Part shown: positions 13,301 to 28,300 of the stretch, in pieces
Numbering within the stretch: position 1 is the stretch's first letter
Layout of the letters: the number at the start of each line of letters is the position of its first letter
Assembly: GCA_029721435.1 (NCBI GenBank)
Contig: CM056573.1
Span: 96,422,947 to 96,486,946 of the forward strand
DNA from: Gymnothorax reevesii
Taxonomy: Eukaryota; Chordata; Actinopteri; Anguilliformes; Muraenidae
Reading direction: 5' to 3'
DNA length: 64,000 nt
Notes under the pieces: generated by a model
Seen by the model: the letters and a program-made list of their open reading frames with translations, nothing else
Told to the model about the DNA's origin: nothing
The model's database searches: none
Program-made: the position numbers and the translations under genes

Positions 13301-16300
13301 TCTGAGTGGATACCCTGACCCCCAAGGCGTTATGAAGGTCATTTTGTTGGGTGGTGGGTGTACAGATAGGATTTCGTCGTGCCTGAAGTGTGAGAAAGTG
13401 GTCTTGTCGTTGTGTAGTCGATGTCTGAGGACCACCTCCATGACGGTCTGCTGCTGTAAAAAACGTTTGATGCCGGTTCCACGCTCTGTTCACAACGCTT
13501 TGGCTGACGTTAAGTGCATTAGCAACGTGACGTAGTGAGAAGCCAGAGTCAAGCATTCCGATGCATCTTCCCAATTGCTCTGAAGTCAATCGATATCCAA
13601 GATGTTGAGGAGACATTGTTATTACCTGGCCCCTCCCCTAGGGGGCCAGGTTAAGCTATGATTGTGTGTGTGTGTGTGTGTGTGTGTGTTTCTGTCAGTC
13701 TGTCTGTCAGCCCGTGGCTGGGGCCAGGTCTGCTATCTCTGATTGCCTTGTTGCTAAATGTAATGCAAAAAATTTGGGAACTTCCGAATTTTCACCAACA
13801 AGCAACACACACGTCTGAGTTGAAATGGTGAAGTGTTAGTCAAAGCCAAAATGTGAGGCTGCACGCTCATTTAATGTCATGAAATGCACGTGCAAATGTG
13901 TTTTGTGTCTGACTGCATGTCATTGATCCAATATATTGCTTGTCAGTGGCAGTTACCAAATTTGCATGTCCTTTCACAAAAAATTCCTGTGATCCCTATC
14001 AAATTTTGTGTAGTATATTATAGTCAATTTGAAATTTACAAACATTGAAGACCAAAAGCATATAAAGAAATCCAGGCTACCAAAGATTGTCGCAATACTC
14101 TATATTGCCATCATTTTGATTGGGCAAGGTCTGTGGAGCTTTGGTAATTTTGAGTGGGGCTCGATTCTGTTAGGCTCTGCCTTGCTATGCAGTCTAATTA
14201 GGCACTTGAACAAACCTTGAAATGCCCATGAAATAACCTTTCCCTGAAAATAATACCTGCATCCTCTGAAGGGGACATTCATTTACTCAGTTTTCCACTT
14301 GCCCTTTATCAGGCATTTGGTTTGGTTTGGTTGATAGACTTGCATGCATTGTTCTCAGTGAAAGCTATGACCAATGGCCAGGCAAGATACCGTTGCAAAC
14401 AAATTCCTCCACTTTATGTACTCATGAATACAGCATGCCTGAGTGTAGTTTGGAAGTGTTTCCACTGCAAAAAATTCTGCCAAGTATGAACATAAAGTTT
14501 GGTGTAGTAACTGGTCATAACCATCCATTAAATGCATTGGTATATACCAATAAAGCTGAAAAGCTGCATTTAGAAAGCATTTCAATTGTTTGTATGGCCA
14601 CATTGGACTTGAATCTGGCAATCCAAAAGCAGATCAGAGTTCATTGGGTCAGTGCAAAACTCCAAATAGAAAGTTATTATGCAGAAAAAATGGCATCGGA
14701 GAGAAATGGGTCCTAGTCGAATCGAGTTACCCATTTAAGGTGCTAGATACAAGGTTTAGCACAATGGTTAAGTGCGCTACCCTTGGGATCGAAAAGGTCT
14801 TGAGTTCGAGTCCTTGCCGCAACTAATGTGGTGTATTTTTGGGCAAAAATGCTTAACTCCCACAGTGCCCCACTCCATCCGGGTGTACAGTTTGGATCCG
14901 GCAAATGGTTGGAGAAACCTGACTAAGAGCTGGGGGGTAACCTGTGATGGACTAGCATCTCATCCAGGGGGAGAAGCAATACTAGTCGCTTCATGCTACG
15001 GGAAACCGGGTTTAAGCTCCAGTCTGATGAGCCACCTGGCTCGGGAGAAGACTTTGCTTAGTGTAGTGGGGAGAATTTTAGCGTACAACAGCTTAAAGCA
15101 CACGCCCCCTCTCCGGGCTGTGAGGGATATAATATTGCAGTGTATATGCGCAGCATCATTAAAGTATAGCTATTACATTTGGCATTGTTCATTGTTAGTA
15201 GCTTACCTTAGGCTACAGGCTACCCAGTAACATAATTTTGTTTAGAGAGGTTTGCTTGAATGTTCCAGGATTGGAATGCTGTGACTAGCCAGCAGCAGAT
15301 TTAGCTACTTTACTTGTCTTACTGATGCTGGAAAGCTATGAATGCCCCATTTCTTCTACATGGTACCGACTCTACTCTCCTTGCCCTTTTCACTTATCGA
15401 TTAAGAAAACGTACCTGGCACCACCTTTTCTGGCACCTGCTCTCCTGGGGTTTCAAAAAAAGATGACCGGGTACAAGGAGGTACTAAAATGTGGCATGAC
15501 AACACTGCAGCCCACTGATTGGTCAGAGTGTGTCATTGCCTCATCAACGCCTTTGAGCAACTAGTGCCGTCTCATCGTTTGAGCTCTGTTGTAGGATTTC
15601 GGAAACGCTTTGATATATTTTAGCCGCGTTTTGTCTTGCTGCCTCCAGCCTCTTCTGGAACGAACTTTGTCTCCTGGCTGTGCAAAACGGCCACATCCCG
15701 AGAATCCAGAAGACCACTCCATCGATTTCCTCCATTGTTTCTCTCTGTGCCTATATGTGTTCCGTTGAGGATAATGTCTCGGCAGTTTCGTGCTGCGTCG
15801 CTATGACGACCAGCTACACTGAGGCAGTCTATCCTCAAATTATCCTCAACCCCTCAGAAAAGTACCCGGTACTAAGGCGGGTAGAAGAGAGTAGAGCCGG
15901 TAGTACGTCGTGGAAATGGACCTGACATGCTAGCTAGCTTTGAAGGTCTCAATGGCGTGGTGTAACTACACAAGGTCTTCTCTCTTTTAGTAAATTTGTT
16001 GCAAATTAAGGTCTAAACTTTATATAGCACATGTAATCACTTGTGTTGATAAAAGCTGACTTGGCTGTCTAACAAGCAATCCTCAGCTTACCCGTCAAGC
16101 AGAAAAGTAGCCACAGTGGTGTGCCTTCTCAGCATTTGTTCCGGCCTTTATCTTTACACTAGCCACCAAAGACTGCACCAGTATTCACCCGGGAATTGCC
16201 CTGTTACAATCACTGAGCCGTTTTGATCGATAGTGGAGTTTGTGACTCCAATTTTTGTGTTTGAGGGCTCAGGCGTTTGCGGTGGACACGGATGGATGCG

Positions 16301-19300
16301 TCAGTTGATTTCTGTACAGCTAGGAAAAAAGCAACCATGGGTGCCCTGCTTCAGGGAGAACATGAAGTTTCCATGTTGTCAGGCTGTTGGCTGAGTGGTG
16401 ATACAACTGTTGCAGATCAAGATCAACAAAATACTTTTATCGGACAAAAATTTTTAAAATTTGTTGATATCCCGGTATAATTTTTGTGGGAAAATAAATA
16501 CTACTATTTAGCACCTGTCAGTAAGCCCTATTGATGCATTATTTATGTACAAAATTTTTATGTAAATGCATCATTTTTTTTTTTTTTTTTTAATCTTCGA
16601 GGAGCTCTCTATCAGTGGGCGGGCTGTTTGCACTGTGTAGTATGACCACAGTAATTTTGGCCATCTCTCTCCACAATAAAATCTTCAGCGTAAACTCCAG
16701 TGGTGTACTTTTAACTGTAATGGTTGATTGAACACTGCGCGAGTTGATGTAATGCAGGCGATTTTGCTGTGTACCGTCATTTCCTGCAGAGGGGGAGCTG
16801 CCTCCCAAGAAAGAGCCGTTGCCCATTGAAGGCCCCACCTTGGAGGCCCTGCTGAGGGGGGACAGTCTGGACAGGAGGAGCAACAACAACAACTCCAAGG
16901 AGGAGGAGAGTCTGCTGGAGATCCAGGTGAGGAATGGCTGCGCCTCTGCGCTCATCCGATGCTTCGAGTTCAGAAATGGTAATTACAGCGTATCAAGCAT
17001 TCAGCTGTCTTGATTAGAAATAAAAACACAAATGCATACCCAGTTAAGCAGAATTTTCTATGATGGGCAAGGTAGTGGGAACTTGCTTGCTGGAAAGTGT
17101 ACGTGTGCAAACACTCATAACGACTAAAAATGAATTGATGCCAACACTAAATACTAATGACGAATGTTGCTGCCATGAAATGGCGATATATTGGTGAAGG
17201 TCGTGGTAAACTATCGCACTTTCCACCATTTTGCTTTTGAATTTGTATGACGGGTCTCTAAGAAAAGTTTCTGGGGAGCTCAGGTATTGCAGTGAAATTG
17301 GAGTTTCCCAGTGACGATTACAAATTTATTGGGGCATTTACAATTGTGCAGCCGTAAACCCATAAACTATGCAACCATAAATTTCCTTGAGTGCATGAAA
17401 GCTGCAGTGTAATTGCACATTGGACACCGATAGGTCAGGCCACCCATTGACCAGTTAAATCTTTTTACGTGATGGGGTGTGCAGTTCCTGTGGTGATATG
17501 CAATCTACTGAATTGATTAACAGTTAAGCATTATTTGGAGTTGAGAATTAACTCCTTTTATCCTTGATGTGTACTCAAGTATCCTATATGGGTTTTAAAT
17601 ATCCACAAGTTCAGGATGATCTGTTTACCCTCCACCAATCAAGCTCTTAATTGAATCAGGCGTGCGTGTGAGGAGCTGGAACAAAAACTGGGAGGACATG
17701 GGTTACTTCAGAACTAGGTTTGAAAAAACCAAAATCTGATGTGGGCTGCAAAGAATGCTAGAAGGAACAATCCAAATATGCTAACCCTTTGGTCCAAAAT
17801 TATTATTCAAAGACCAAAGTTTTGGGGACATTATCATGTAATCTTTCGTAAGCGGCTTCAACTGAAGTTGCATAGCCTGGTTCTCATTATCACTTGTTAG
17901 AGTAGCAACACTCTTGCAAACCGCTATCTATGATCTTCCTTATTGGCAGTGGGCTCGCACCCCATCTTTCCCAGTGTTACACAGTTGAAAAAAAACTGAC
18001 CTCACACACTGTCTGATCAAAGCACACTGTACCTTCTTAATGTGTTGGTTTCAGGTGGGGATACGGACGAAGAAGACTTCGACACAGCTCTGTGGACTTG
18101 TGTATTTGGATCAGTCAAAAGTTTTTCATGCAGTGTTCCCGTCCACCTCTGTCTGTCTTGCAGAGGGTCCTAGAGGCTGAAGAAAATGGCGACGGTTTTC
18201 AGGATGATGAAGACTTTGAAGTGGACACTCCAAAAAGGAAGCATCGAAACAAAGGCCGGGTTAGTGTTTCAAATTTTGTTCGTTTCATTTACTCCTGTTT
18301 AATGTGAGAAATCAAATGCCCTCTCCATCCTATACCCTTGGATCCATCATAGTGTGAGTCTGAAACTGTATCACACAGTATGGTTCATTTTAGGGGAAAG
18401 GTAGTTTTTTGCTGTGTTCCTGTCCTGGTAAAGCTGAGCTTGCCCGGCCATTCATGGGGATCCCAAAATGGAAATTATACAGAAGTGGAATAGCTACGTG
18501 TCAGTGGTAGGAGGTGGTATCCATGGAATTCTCCATTAATCATGATGGAAAACAAATAATTGAGCCAAATTCAATAGTTGGCATAGGAGGTATAGATGTT
18601 AAGGGTTGTCGCCCATATAGCAGTGACTTTCTTAGGCACTTCAGTTATGTACAGGGAAATTACTGGAAAACTGGTAAGTACAAAGAAACTGTTTATTTGG
18701 AAATGAAGGTTTCAAAAAATTTAAGCTTTATATAACATTGTTGTTATTGTTTCATTTTTTAGAGTAAAACCTCATATTTTAGTCTCATACCTAGAAAATG
18801 TCCCTGATCCCTGACTGAAATTCATTGCATATTTTCATGGGTAACGCAAAAGGCCCAGATCGTGCCTTTCGTGTGCTGTTTCACGCAGCGCGTTTCTTGC
18901 AGTTCTGAATCACTGCCTAGTCTGGGATTGGTGCCAGGGCTAATGTTCAGTCATCAGTGACCTCAATCGGTTGATTATACATCATTTTTAAATGGCTAAA
19001 AGGAAAAATGTCCAGCAGGTTGGATGAGAATAAGCGGGCTGATAATGACACATGCAAAATGTGTTACCAGTTTAGGAAATTCCCTGCTCATTCTTGAGCA
19101 GGTCCACTGCAAACCATGATTATTTGAAATTAACCACGTTTTCAGAGGCTGATAGTTCTCATGCTTGTGTATGCTGGCCATTTGTACTGTATTTATAACA
19201 AAGAAAGCAAGGTGGGATTTTTTAAATATTTCATAAGAATTTTTTTGTGTCACTGAATTTTTTGACCGTTTTTTCACCAGGAAAAAAATCCAATGGACGT

Positions 19301-22300
19301 GAAGTGTTTTTGTTATCGCAGAATTTATTGGTGTAGAGTTGGTTTGAAACCTGATAGAAACCCAGCTGACCTTTCACAGAGCTTCATTTGAAGAACAGGG
19401 CTGAAAAATGAGGTTTTTCACATACTTAACCTTCACAGATCAATGTTGGTTGGTGTGAGTTGAATATCTCTGCGGTTTTGACTGGGCATTAGCCCTGTCT
19501 CTTGTCAGGGCAGTGTATTCATGGTACAGTTGCTGTGCCTGCAGGGGCGAGGCTCAGGACGGCGAAAGGCGGAGGCAGCCGCCGTGGACGACCAGGACAA
19601 GCCATATGTCTGTGACAGTAAGTGCCTGCTGCATGCGGTGGACAATACTTGCTCTCTGAATACACACCTACAGGTATGGTTGTATGAACTGATTGCAACA
19701 GTATAAAATCTAGAATATTAATATTGAAGTTTGTTATAAAGGAAATGTAGCATTCAACTCCAATAATGCAATATCCATGAGGTAAAAGCTAAACTGCTTT
19801 CAAAAAAAAAAAAAAACACTCTGGCTTGTCCATCCGCATATCTGAGTTTTTCTTATTCATTTATTTCAGCCAAAAGCTGAAGTGTAGAATCTGTCCAAAC
19901 AAATTAATTATGCTGATCAGTGGTGGTACTATGCAACCATTGAATTTGGACTGATGAATTAACCCTCTGTTAACCAAGTACCTTTCCAACTGTGTAAAAA
20001 TCATTTCCCTAGGCAAATATGTTGATTATGGGCCAATATTTGAATATTTTACAATGGTTAAAAAAAAAAAATAGACCCTTTGGCCCACCTTTCCAAAATG
20101 TAGCAGATCTGCTGCATTTGGTAATAATGTGAGGAAAAATTAAAGTAACGGACCGTTCAAGTTATGCTCAAATGTTTATTTGGCAATTAGAAACAAAACC
20201 AGTAGGGTGCCTAGGCTGTTAACCCTTTCACTTTATCTAGCAGATATGCTACGGTGGTTAATAAAGGGTTAAAATTGCAGTCAATTTTTCCTATCTGTAA
20301 TGTATTATCGCTCTCTCTCAAAATAGAATAATCCTACTTCTTCAGCACATTGTGATATTTGTTCATTTAGGTTTTTTGTATCCTTGGGAACAATTAATGC
20401 CCTCATCAGTATTCTGAATGCACAGATTTAAAACACTGAAGTCCACCCCAAAGTGACTGCTGCTGTTGGCACACTGCTGAAGTCTGTTGTATGGGGGCTG
20501 CTGTGGGCCTTTGTTTCATCTCTTAGTCACCGAATTTCCCAGTCTATTTTTTACCTTACTACAGCATTGGCTGTGCATACCCATGCTATCGGTGCTTGTA
20601 TTTTTTTTTTTAAAAAGCTGAAATCTTTTATGGTGTAGTTTGGGGGATTTAAGCATTGTAAAAGGCCACTTAGTTCAAGGAATCGCCTGCTTTGTGCATG
20701 TTCTTGGTAGACCAGGTAGTGATGGTTGAGGCGTCTTTTGTCAAATAAATTTGAATTCAGTCTTTTATTCTTGGTGAGAACCTGGAAAGTCAGTGCTTTT
20801 CTGACAGATCATACAGAGAAGAAAGTGCTTCACTACTCAAGGCTTATTTTAATCCCTGAAGCTTTATACTGGTCTTATTTTTAGAGTGTTTCTTTTGGGT
20901 GTGTTTTGTATCTTGTCTGTATTTCTAAAGGTAAAAGTTGATCAGACCTGGTTTACTCGTCAGCACAGATTTTATATTATCTGATTTTAATAAAACCTTT
21001 CTGTCTCCTTGGCTTGTAATTCCCTGTTCCCCTGACGATTTTAATTTTTTTTGAGATTGCTTTATTTGGAATACGACCTAAAAACTTGTCTAAAACATTT
21101 TATTTTCAGTTTAAGAACACTTCATAACATGGATAGTTTGAAGAATTCAAGTAGAAAATCCTTAATTTCAGACTTCCATGCAGCAAAAATTTCCTCCATA
21201 ACAGTGAGGCTACCCTGAGATTAGAAAAATACGTTTGATTTATGGCTTGATCTGTGAAGTGCTGAAAAATTAGAAAATGATAGACTTGTCCAACTTAGGT
21301 GACCTTTGACCACTTTTAAGCTATTTGCGCTTTTTAGTAATGTTGAAGAGTAATGAACTCCGAGAGATCAGATGTGACTGATTTATTGTACGAAAGTAAT
21401 GTGGTCTGGTTTTGCTGTAGTACTCTGGATTTAAATGGTCCAGTCATCTTGCAGTGTAAGTTACATGAGGAAAATAGGAGGAGGTCGGGGCATGGGGATG
21501 TGGGTTCTTTCATGTAATGCTAATTCTTTCTGAATTAAACTTACTCTTGTCTTTTTTTTTCTTTTTTTTTTTTTGCTTGTGTCTTCTTTGTTTCAGACAG
21601 ATACAAACAAAAGCATAACTCAAAAACTACGGCCTCAGGTATCTGGCCTTGTCGCCTCACCTTTCTTCTCTGGGGAAATTTGGGCTTAATTACGGACATG
21701 ATCAGACTGCCAAATTGTTTTTTTTGAGATCCAGTAATCAACTTGGTTGCATTCAACATGATCCCCTCTTTGGAATATAGCCAAGCCAAATGGACCATTC
21801 AGATCAACAGAGAGAACTGTGGTGTTTTTCTCTGCTGGTTAATTCTCTTTTTGAAGTAGATTAGCAGGCTTTTGCCACAGAGAAGTTCAAATTCCATAGT
21901 GGATGCAAACATGTTTGGTCTGAAGTCCTGTGGAATATTATTGTCATCTGTCCTCTCCTCTGCTGCACATTAATGTCTTCCTGTTGACCCTAATCTCTCA
22001 ACTCAATCTGTAAACCAGTTCCTCTTACTCTAGACTTAGTCTTCAGGATTAGTCTGGATCGAGAGGATAGAGGAGAACGTTAAGAATGTTGACTTGATAT
22101 TGCAGTTGCTCCAGATGGTATCAATATATGATTGTGTTTACATTTTGTATGAATGATTTCCAAATTTAATGGTAATCTTCAATAGTTTTTAGAAGTGCGT
22201 CTACCAAACACGCTACATTTTTTTTCTTTTTTTCCCTCCAAAATTGAGGTCAATTATTTTATCAATAATATGATGCGAAATGGTTTTAGTAACGAGTAGT

Positions 22301-25300
22301 ACATAATTATTTTTAAATTGTAATTTGTTGTCTTTGGAAATGGAACCCTTTCCACTGTAGAGTGTAGACATATAGAAACCCTCATAGCCTATTTTTAGAA
22401 CCCGCTTATCGTGCTGCAGTGCTGTGCTGCTGCAGAAAGAGTTGTGAAATGGTCGTGTTAGTGACGTTCCAGGGCCTTCACTTGCTTTCAGGGTTAAGGA
22501 GCTTTGCAAAATGGAGCTTTGGTATTTCTTTTACATGATGAAAACAGAAAGGATCACATCGCTTTGTCCACAATGTCTATTTGTTAGACAGAACTGTAGC
22601 CTATACCCTGTTCAATTGACATGTAATATTCAAAAATAGGGCAAATGCATGCCATCCCATAAAATGGAACAAATCATATGTAGTCTTAATTTCTGCATGA
22701 TGCTGAACCATCTAAGCCCCAAGATGTTATGACGTGAACTTTAACAATTACAAAGCACTTGCTCCAAATATGAACATGGACTACTCACGCCAGATTAAAT
22801 TTCGGTATATTCATGTTTGTACTAATGTCCTTTTATACTAATATATTCTGGCACCAGTCCCAGACTATTTTACTTGCACGTTTGAGCATGGAACTATGCC
22901 AATCATCAGTCAAATAACCAGAATCTTGGCTTTTCAACAACATGGCGCATGAATATGACTTGAACACATCAGTTGTGTATGAATCATAATTTTGCACTTA
23001 ACAGTCCAATGGCCCACCCTCAAGCCATTAGAATTTTGAGAGGTTTAACACTATCAGACATCTCTCTGACCTATCAAGTACCTTCAGAGGATTTCAGAGT
23101 AGATTCGGGGCATGATTACCTGCAATACCTTGTTGATGTCTCCTTGTGGACTCCCTGCGGGGAGTGGGACTGCTGACTACTGTTCGCTGATACCGGCACT
23201 GCTAATCACTGTAGCGCGACTTCCTGCCGTGCTAGTTTCAGGAACCATGCTCTCCAGATTACTGTCAATCGCCACAGCATGGTAGCAACCAATATCTGTA
23301 GGCCTGTCTAAGTATTTTCTCAAAAACGAAAGTATTTCATATGTTTTCCACAAGTTTTGTCGGTCGGGTGCCTCTGCTACTGTTGCTGGAAGTTTAAACC
23401 CGGAAGTCTGCTACGAATGAAAATGAGGCTGAGATCAGCGTATCACTGATTGGCACAGGGCTTTATGGCCGCGAGTCAGCGTTACAGTAGTGGTACAGTT
23501 CTGTGATATTATCGTATAATCCTGTATATTGCCCTGGTGAAAGCTCTGAACCTTAGTAATAATGCTTGTTTAATGAAGTGGTGAGCCATGCGGAGAGTGT
23601 GCTGAATTGTTCCCGCATATTTTTACCCCTCTCTCAGTCTGTGGGAAGCGCTACAAGAACCGTCCGGGCTTGAGCTACCACTATGCCCACACCCACCTAG
23701 CGGAGGAGGAGGGAGAAGACGAGAGGGACTCTGAGGCAGCCCAGTCTCCACCTGCTCACTGCTCTGACAACCACAAACGTAAGGGACGCTCTGCTATGGC
23801 CAGATGCTCCGCTCAGCTCAGACTGAGCGAGATGCTTGGTTGAGCTCCTGGTTGTCATGTTATTGGGGATTCTGCTCCGGGTGATTGACAGTGTGTTGTG
23901 AGGCATATATTCTGTGTCCTGGCGTGTTCCTCTACCCTTGTTGTTCCCTGGTAGTGTCCAGGATCCTCACAGGTTTAAACCCTTCCTTTGTTTGAAATGG
24001 CATCTCCTTAATGAACTGGGTCACTGGGCTTCAATGTTACATGCTCTTTGATGGGGCTGCTGTCCTCTGCTGGCTCTGGAGTAGGAGCCATGAGGCGTGT
24101 CCAAGGACTACTGCAGACACAGACATGCTTCTGAAAAGCAGCTTTTGTTCCTCTTTTATATGTTTTAAACATTAAACCTTGTGGTTCCTTATAAGTATGG
24201 TTTGTAGTCTTCTGTGTCTGCAGGTGTCTACATGTTCTAATGTGTATGAAAAGTACTAGTCTAGGCTTTCATCCAGCCTTAATAATTTATGGACCTGAAT
24301 TGGTAATATGCCGGTTACTCTTATTGCGGTTTTCAGCAATAAGAGGCGGTATGGACGCAGTATGGACTGTTCAGGAAAGTATGGTCATTGGCCGAGCCAG
24401 GGTGCCAGTAACTGTTCTTTCTAGCTCATGCAGTGGTTCTTCTTGTGCACAGCTCAGAAAGGCCTGGATGGCACTATTATCCCCAATAACTACTGTGACT
24501 TCTGCCTGGGGGACTCAGGATCCAACCGAAAAACAGGCCAAGCTGAAGAGCTGGTGTCCTGCTCTGACTGCGGCCGCTCTGGTGAGTTTTTTTTCTTCTC
24601 TGCTTCGCTATCCTAGCATCTCAAGCTCTGCTCGTTCCCTTTCGTCACAACTTCACTTTGGCCAGATATTCAGTCAGTGCTTTTTGTGTTTTGCCCTGTC
24701 GCCCCACTGTCCTCCTTGCTTCGCTCGGGGGAGACTGTCTGTCATTCAGAAGAGCAGAGAGCTTCACTTCCTGTTTGCCAAAATCCACTTTTCCTCTCAA
24801 CCTAGTTAAAGTTTAATTGGCCTTTAAATGTTGGGCGAAACCAAAAAAAAAGTGGCACAATGCGGCTGCTGTCTCAAACAAAATGAACAGATGCACCCTT
24901 GACCTGTGGCACACTGACCCAGTTTCATCACTGGAGTCTTCTCACAGGTGCAATGAATGTGTGGTAATGAAAAGGTAAACAACTCAGCACTTTGCCTCTC
25001 TGACTGAGTGTTCGTAAATCATGACCTTGGGTCTGAAGAACTCTTAAGGAACCCAGGAGAACTGCCTCACAGGTCTGCCTGTCCTATTCAGATGCCTGTC
25101 AAATCTACACTAATGTGTGGCAATGTATGAACTGTGAAAGGCTCCTGTATTTGCTTTTCACAATGGCTTTGACGGCTGGTTTTATTTCAAGTTGTGGCCC
25201 ACACAATTTCTTTAACCTAATAGTCAATGAATTCTCCCTCTGAATTGAAACTCTATCATAAATATCACTGCCACATCCAGTATTTGGCAACAAAGCACCA

Positions 25301-28300
25301 GATTGATACGCCATATGATGTATTCAATAAGTGCGGTGAAAGGTAAACATATTTTACTTGTTTTTCGTTCCGCACTCCAGCACATTCAATTTGGAAAAAA
25401 TGCACTATTAGTGTGAGGTAGTCCGTTTGTTTTAAATTGTAGTTGTTTGCCACTATATTGTGTGTTAAATGTTGGATTTTAATTTGAGCCCTTTTATTAT
25501 TGGCAGTGTCCTAGTACTTGGGGTAAACGCTGTATTTTCATCCAACCTGAGAAGAGAATGTCGCACATGACCATTCTGGAAAAAAAACAGTGTAGCTTTC
25601 ACTGCTCTCTGATGTGACCACGTTTGTAACGTGAATTTGAAATGGTGCACAGTTTTGTTCATGAGTAATTGCATTCAATTCGGGCACCATTCTTACAAAA
25701 GCAGTTGGCAACTGTAAGGATTGTGCTTCCAAAGCTTAGCGCATTTTGTTTAGCATGATTGTGTTCGTGGATTTAGCTTCAGTGGCTGTTCTGTCTCTTA
25801 GCGGAGTGCTGTGTGTTGCATGTATTTTATTGTTATTTGTGGTCCATTTCCCACAAACTCATTGAGTATTCCGGCCTCTGTAGTTTTGTCACATGCTTAA
25901 TCTGGTTTATCTGTAAAACTATTAACTACTGAGCCTCCTGGTGTTAAAAGGATTTAGTTGCATCTTTATTGCTGCTATGCTGTAAGAACCATTGGAACAT
26001 TTACAGACTATAATGCGCAAATACGAGTGGTATTTTAACCTTTTTCTCCCTAACCCAGAGAAAATTGTGTCCATGAGTGAGGAAAATGAAAACCTTGATA
26101 GTGACCTCCTTTCCCTTTATTCACGCACTAAAGGCAAATCTACTGTGTTTTAATGAGGCAAATTAAATTAGCTGGTATAAGATGTGGTGGTTTTTATGGG
26201 CCTTGGGCTAAACTGATTAGGAGGCATGTCACTTTTTTTCTTTTACGGGCTTTCTTCTTGGCGGCTTTTCTTCCACCGCTCACAAGGTTTCTCTCAACTG
26301 TCGTATTTCATCCTTAAGTTTGTCATAACGTCGTACATGTGAAGTGTTACTCACTCTGTATATTTTTTGTTGGTATGTGCTGTATATCTGCATCATAGAT
26401 TAGCATTTGAACGTCTGAATGAGGTCGTATTCAAGGCATAAAGTGGAGAGCGTATTGAAGCAAAAACCCACCAGCCCTACTCCCCCCCCCACCCGCCCTC
26501 TGCTGTTTTTTTTTATTCTCCATTGTAACAAAATCAGTTTATTTTGAAGAATCATTCCTTTTGACATGCAGAATGTGTCTATTCCGACAGTTCTGGCTAC
26601 ACTGTCTGCCTTTAGCACTGTTTTTCTGTAATACTGAGTGCACCCCCTTCGACTGGTGAACTCTTAATGTTGGGAATATTGATTGACAGTTTGACTGTTT
26701 ACAAAGTACTGTAAACAAAGCTCACATCCTCTTCCCTTGCACTTTGAATAATTTTGAGCTTGCAGTTTGGAGACATAGCGGGGAACATTTTGCTCAATTT
26801 TATGTGGGCCCGTGGTGCAGTAATGACTTGGTATCAGTCGCTATTGCTGCCTTGGTGAGCATGAGATGGGTTTTAAATTGGTAAGTGCTCCAAATGTGAT
26901 AGTCACAGTCATATATTACATTGAAAGATCCTCCAAAGGGTCATTTGGTACCTCGGATACTATTTTTCACTGGATAATGAGTAAATTTCTGTCACGCGGA
27001 TCCACCTGTTTGAAAACATCCCTGGGCCAGCGATGGTAATGTTTTATTGTTGCCTTTTTAAAAAAATATATATTTTTTTAATACTGAGTCTTATGGGTAA
27101 TCATGTGGAATGACACAGTGTTGTGAATAGGCTGTATTTTTGAACTGCGTGTCTCATGCAAGCAAGAAGCTGGTCTCAAAGATTTACCTGATTTGATGCA
27201 GATTACACATTTTATTGCCTGTTTTTTATGTGTAAGTAAAACTGAATTCAAAGTAGTGAAATTAAATCGCTGCTGGAAATTTCCTGGAAAAATTTAGTGA
27301 TTTGGGTATCTGACAACCATTTCTAACATTTACATTTCCACCCATTATCCATGAACTGGCAAATGTTTTCTGAAAATAACTTAAATGAGGTAAATTGTTT
27401 AAGCTTGACTACTAAAGCAGCATGGAGTACTTTAGTTCGAAATCTTTTAGCAGTAAAAGCCCATTTTATCAATTTGTATACTATGTGTACAGCAATTTTT
27501 TCTTTTTGCAAAGTTCTTCCTGGCTCAAACATCCGTTTGGTTAAAGAGATTGTTAATTTGCATACAGTGCATGGTGTAACTATGCATTTTGCTATAAAGT
27601 GACCATTAGTCTGTGTGTGCTGCAGAGCAGATGCTTAAGTTTTAACCAAATGACTTTGCTTGAGTTAGATTCAGTCAGGGAGTCAAATCAGTCACCGGGG
27701 GGCAGGATTTATTTTCACCAGGTATAGCTGGTTTTTGGCAGGTAAAATCTGGTCTTGTCCTTTAAAACTTCCTGGTGAAAATGTCCGATTGTCCAGTCCA
27801 TAGCTGAACCAACTGTAGCCTGTAATAACAAGAGAAGACGCTGAGATATCCGGACCGATGACTTGTGCACTGTTACCTTCTCTAGGAGAAAACACTTTGA
27901 ATTTTTTCCATTAACTTGCTGCCTGATTGGGTGCTACACAGCTTTTTTCAAAATATCGGTTCATTCTGAAGGCAAAGTCGCAATTGGCCAGTTAAGTCCA
28001 AGGTACATGAAAAATTGCATCAATGCTTCATAAGACCGCTTCCCTGATGACCCTGTAGTGTGTCATCAACTTCCTTCGACACTGTGATGAGCTGTACCAA
28101 GCACCCGCTGACACAGCATTGTGAGTTTAACTGTAGCCCCTGGAAGAAATCGGGTGGTTACTACGGAGTAGTTGGTGTCGCCGCGTCTGCATCCGTCAAA
28201 ACTTCCTTGTGAAAGCTTTGCAGGCTGTAATTTTTGACCAATTACTTACATGACTTAAGTTATGACACCAATGGATTTCGGTTCCCATGCCAACAGTATT

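Larger units (their letters stand above)
12370..14017 (-). mobile_element. Tc1/mariner-type element with ~200-bp terminal inverted repeats
   Basis: The sequence from 12370 (TATACTACTCAAAATTTGAT) matches the reverse complement of the sequence ending at 14017 (ATCAAATTTTGTGTAGTATA) for close to 190-200 bp, with scattered mismatches. TA lies at both ends, as expected for Tc1/mariner insertion. The transposase gene is on the - strand at 12696-13616. A GT microsatellite and a near-perfect CCTGGCCCC/GGGGCCAGG palindrome (13625-13651) sit between the transposase start and the right repeat. Confidence 0.85.
1369..16789 (+). other. dpf3: dpf3 intron, 15.4 kb, transposon-rich
   Basis: The intron lies between exons ending in phase 1 and starting in phase 1. 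It holds the nested elements listed above. The remainder (6836-9364, 15922-16789) shows no exon. Among unexplained parts, 8280-8700 is non-repetitive and balanced in composition. Confidence 0.8.

Noticed and set aside
14753..14825. tRNA-like sequence with box A and box B
   Set aside because: Part of a SINE head; no complete cloverleaf or acceptor stem, and the SINE body follows.
18056..18092. A possible extra exon, [12 protein letters not shown], after TTTCAG
   Set aside because: The acidic reading is tempting next to an acidic linker, but there is no donor in a usable place and known DPF proteins have nothing there.
21590..21640. Pyrimidine tract and CAG resembling an acceptor, followed by [15 protein letters not shown]
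   Set aside because: The exons on either side already join in frame and split the zinc finger; an added exon here would break the finger.
24240..24809. A 189-codon open frame on the + strand
   Set aside because: It overlaps the PHD1 exon in a different frame and shows no protein-like motif; the exon's own frame (24428-24616) carries the conserved PHD sequence.
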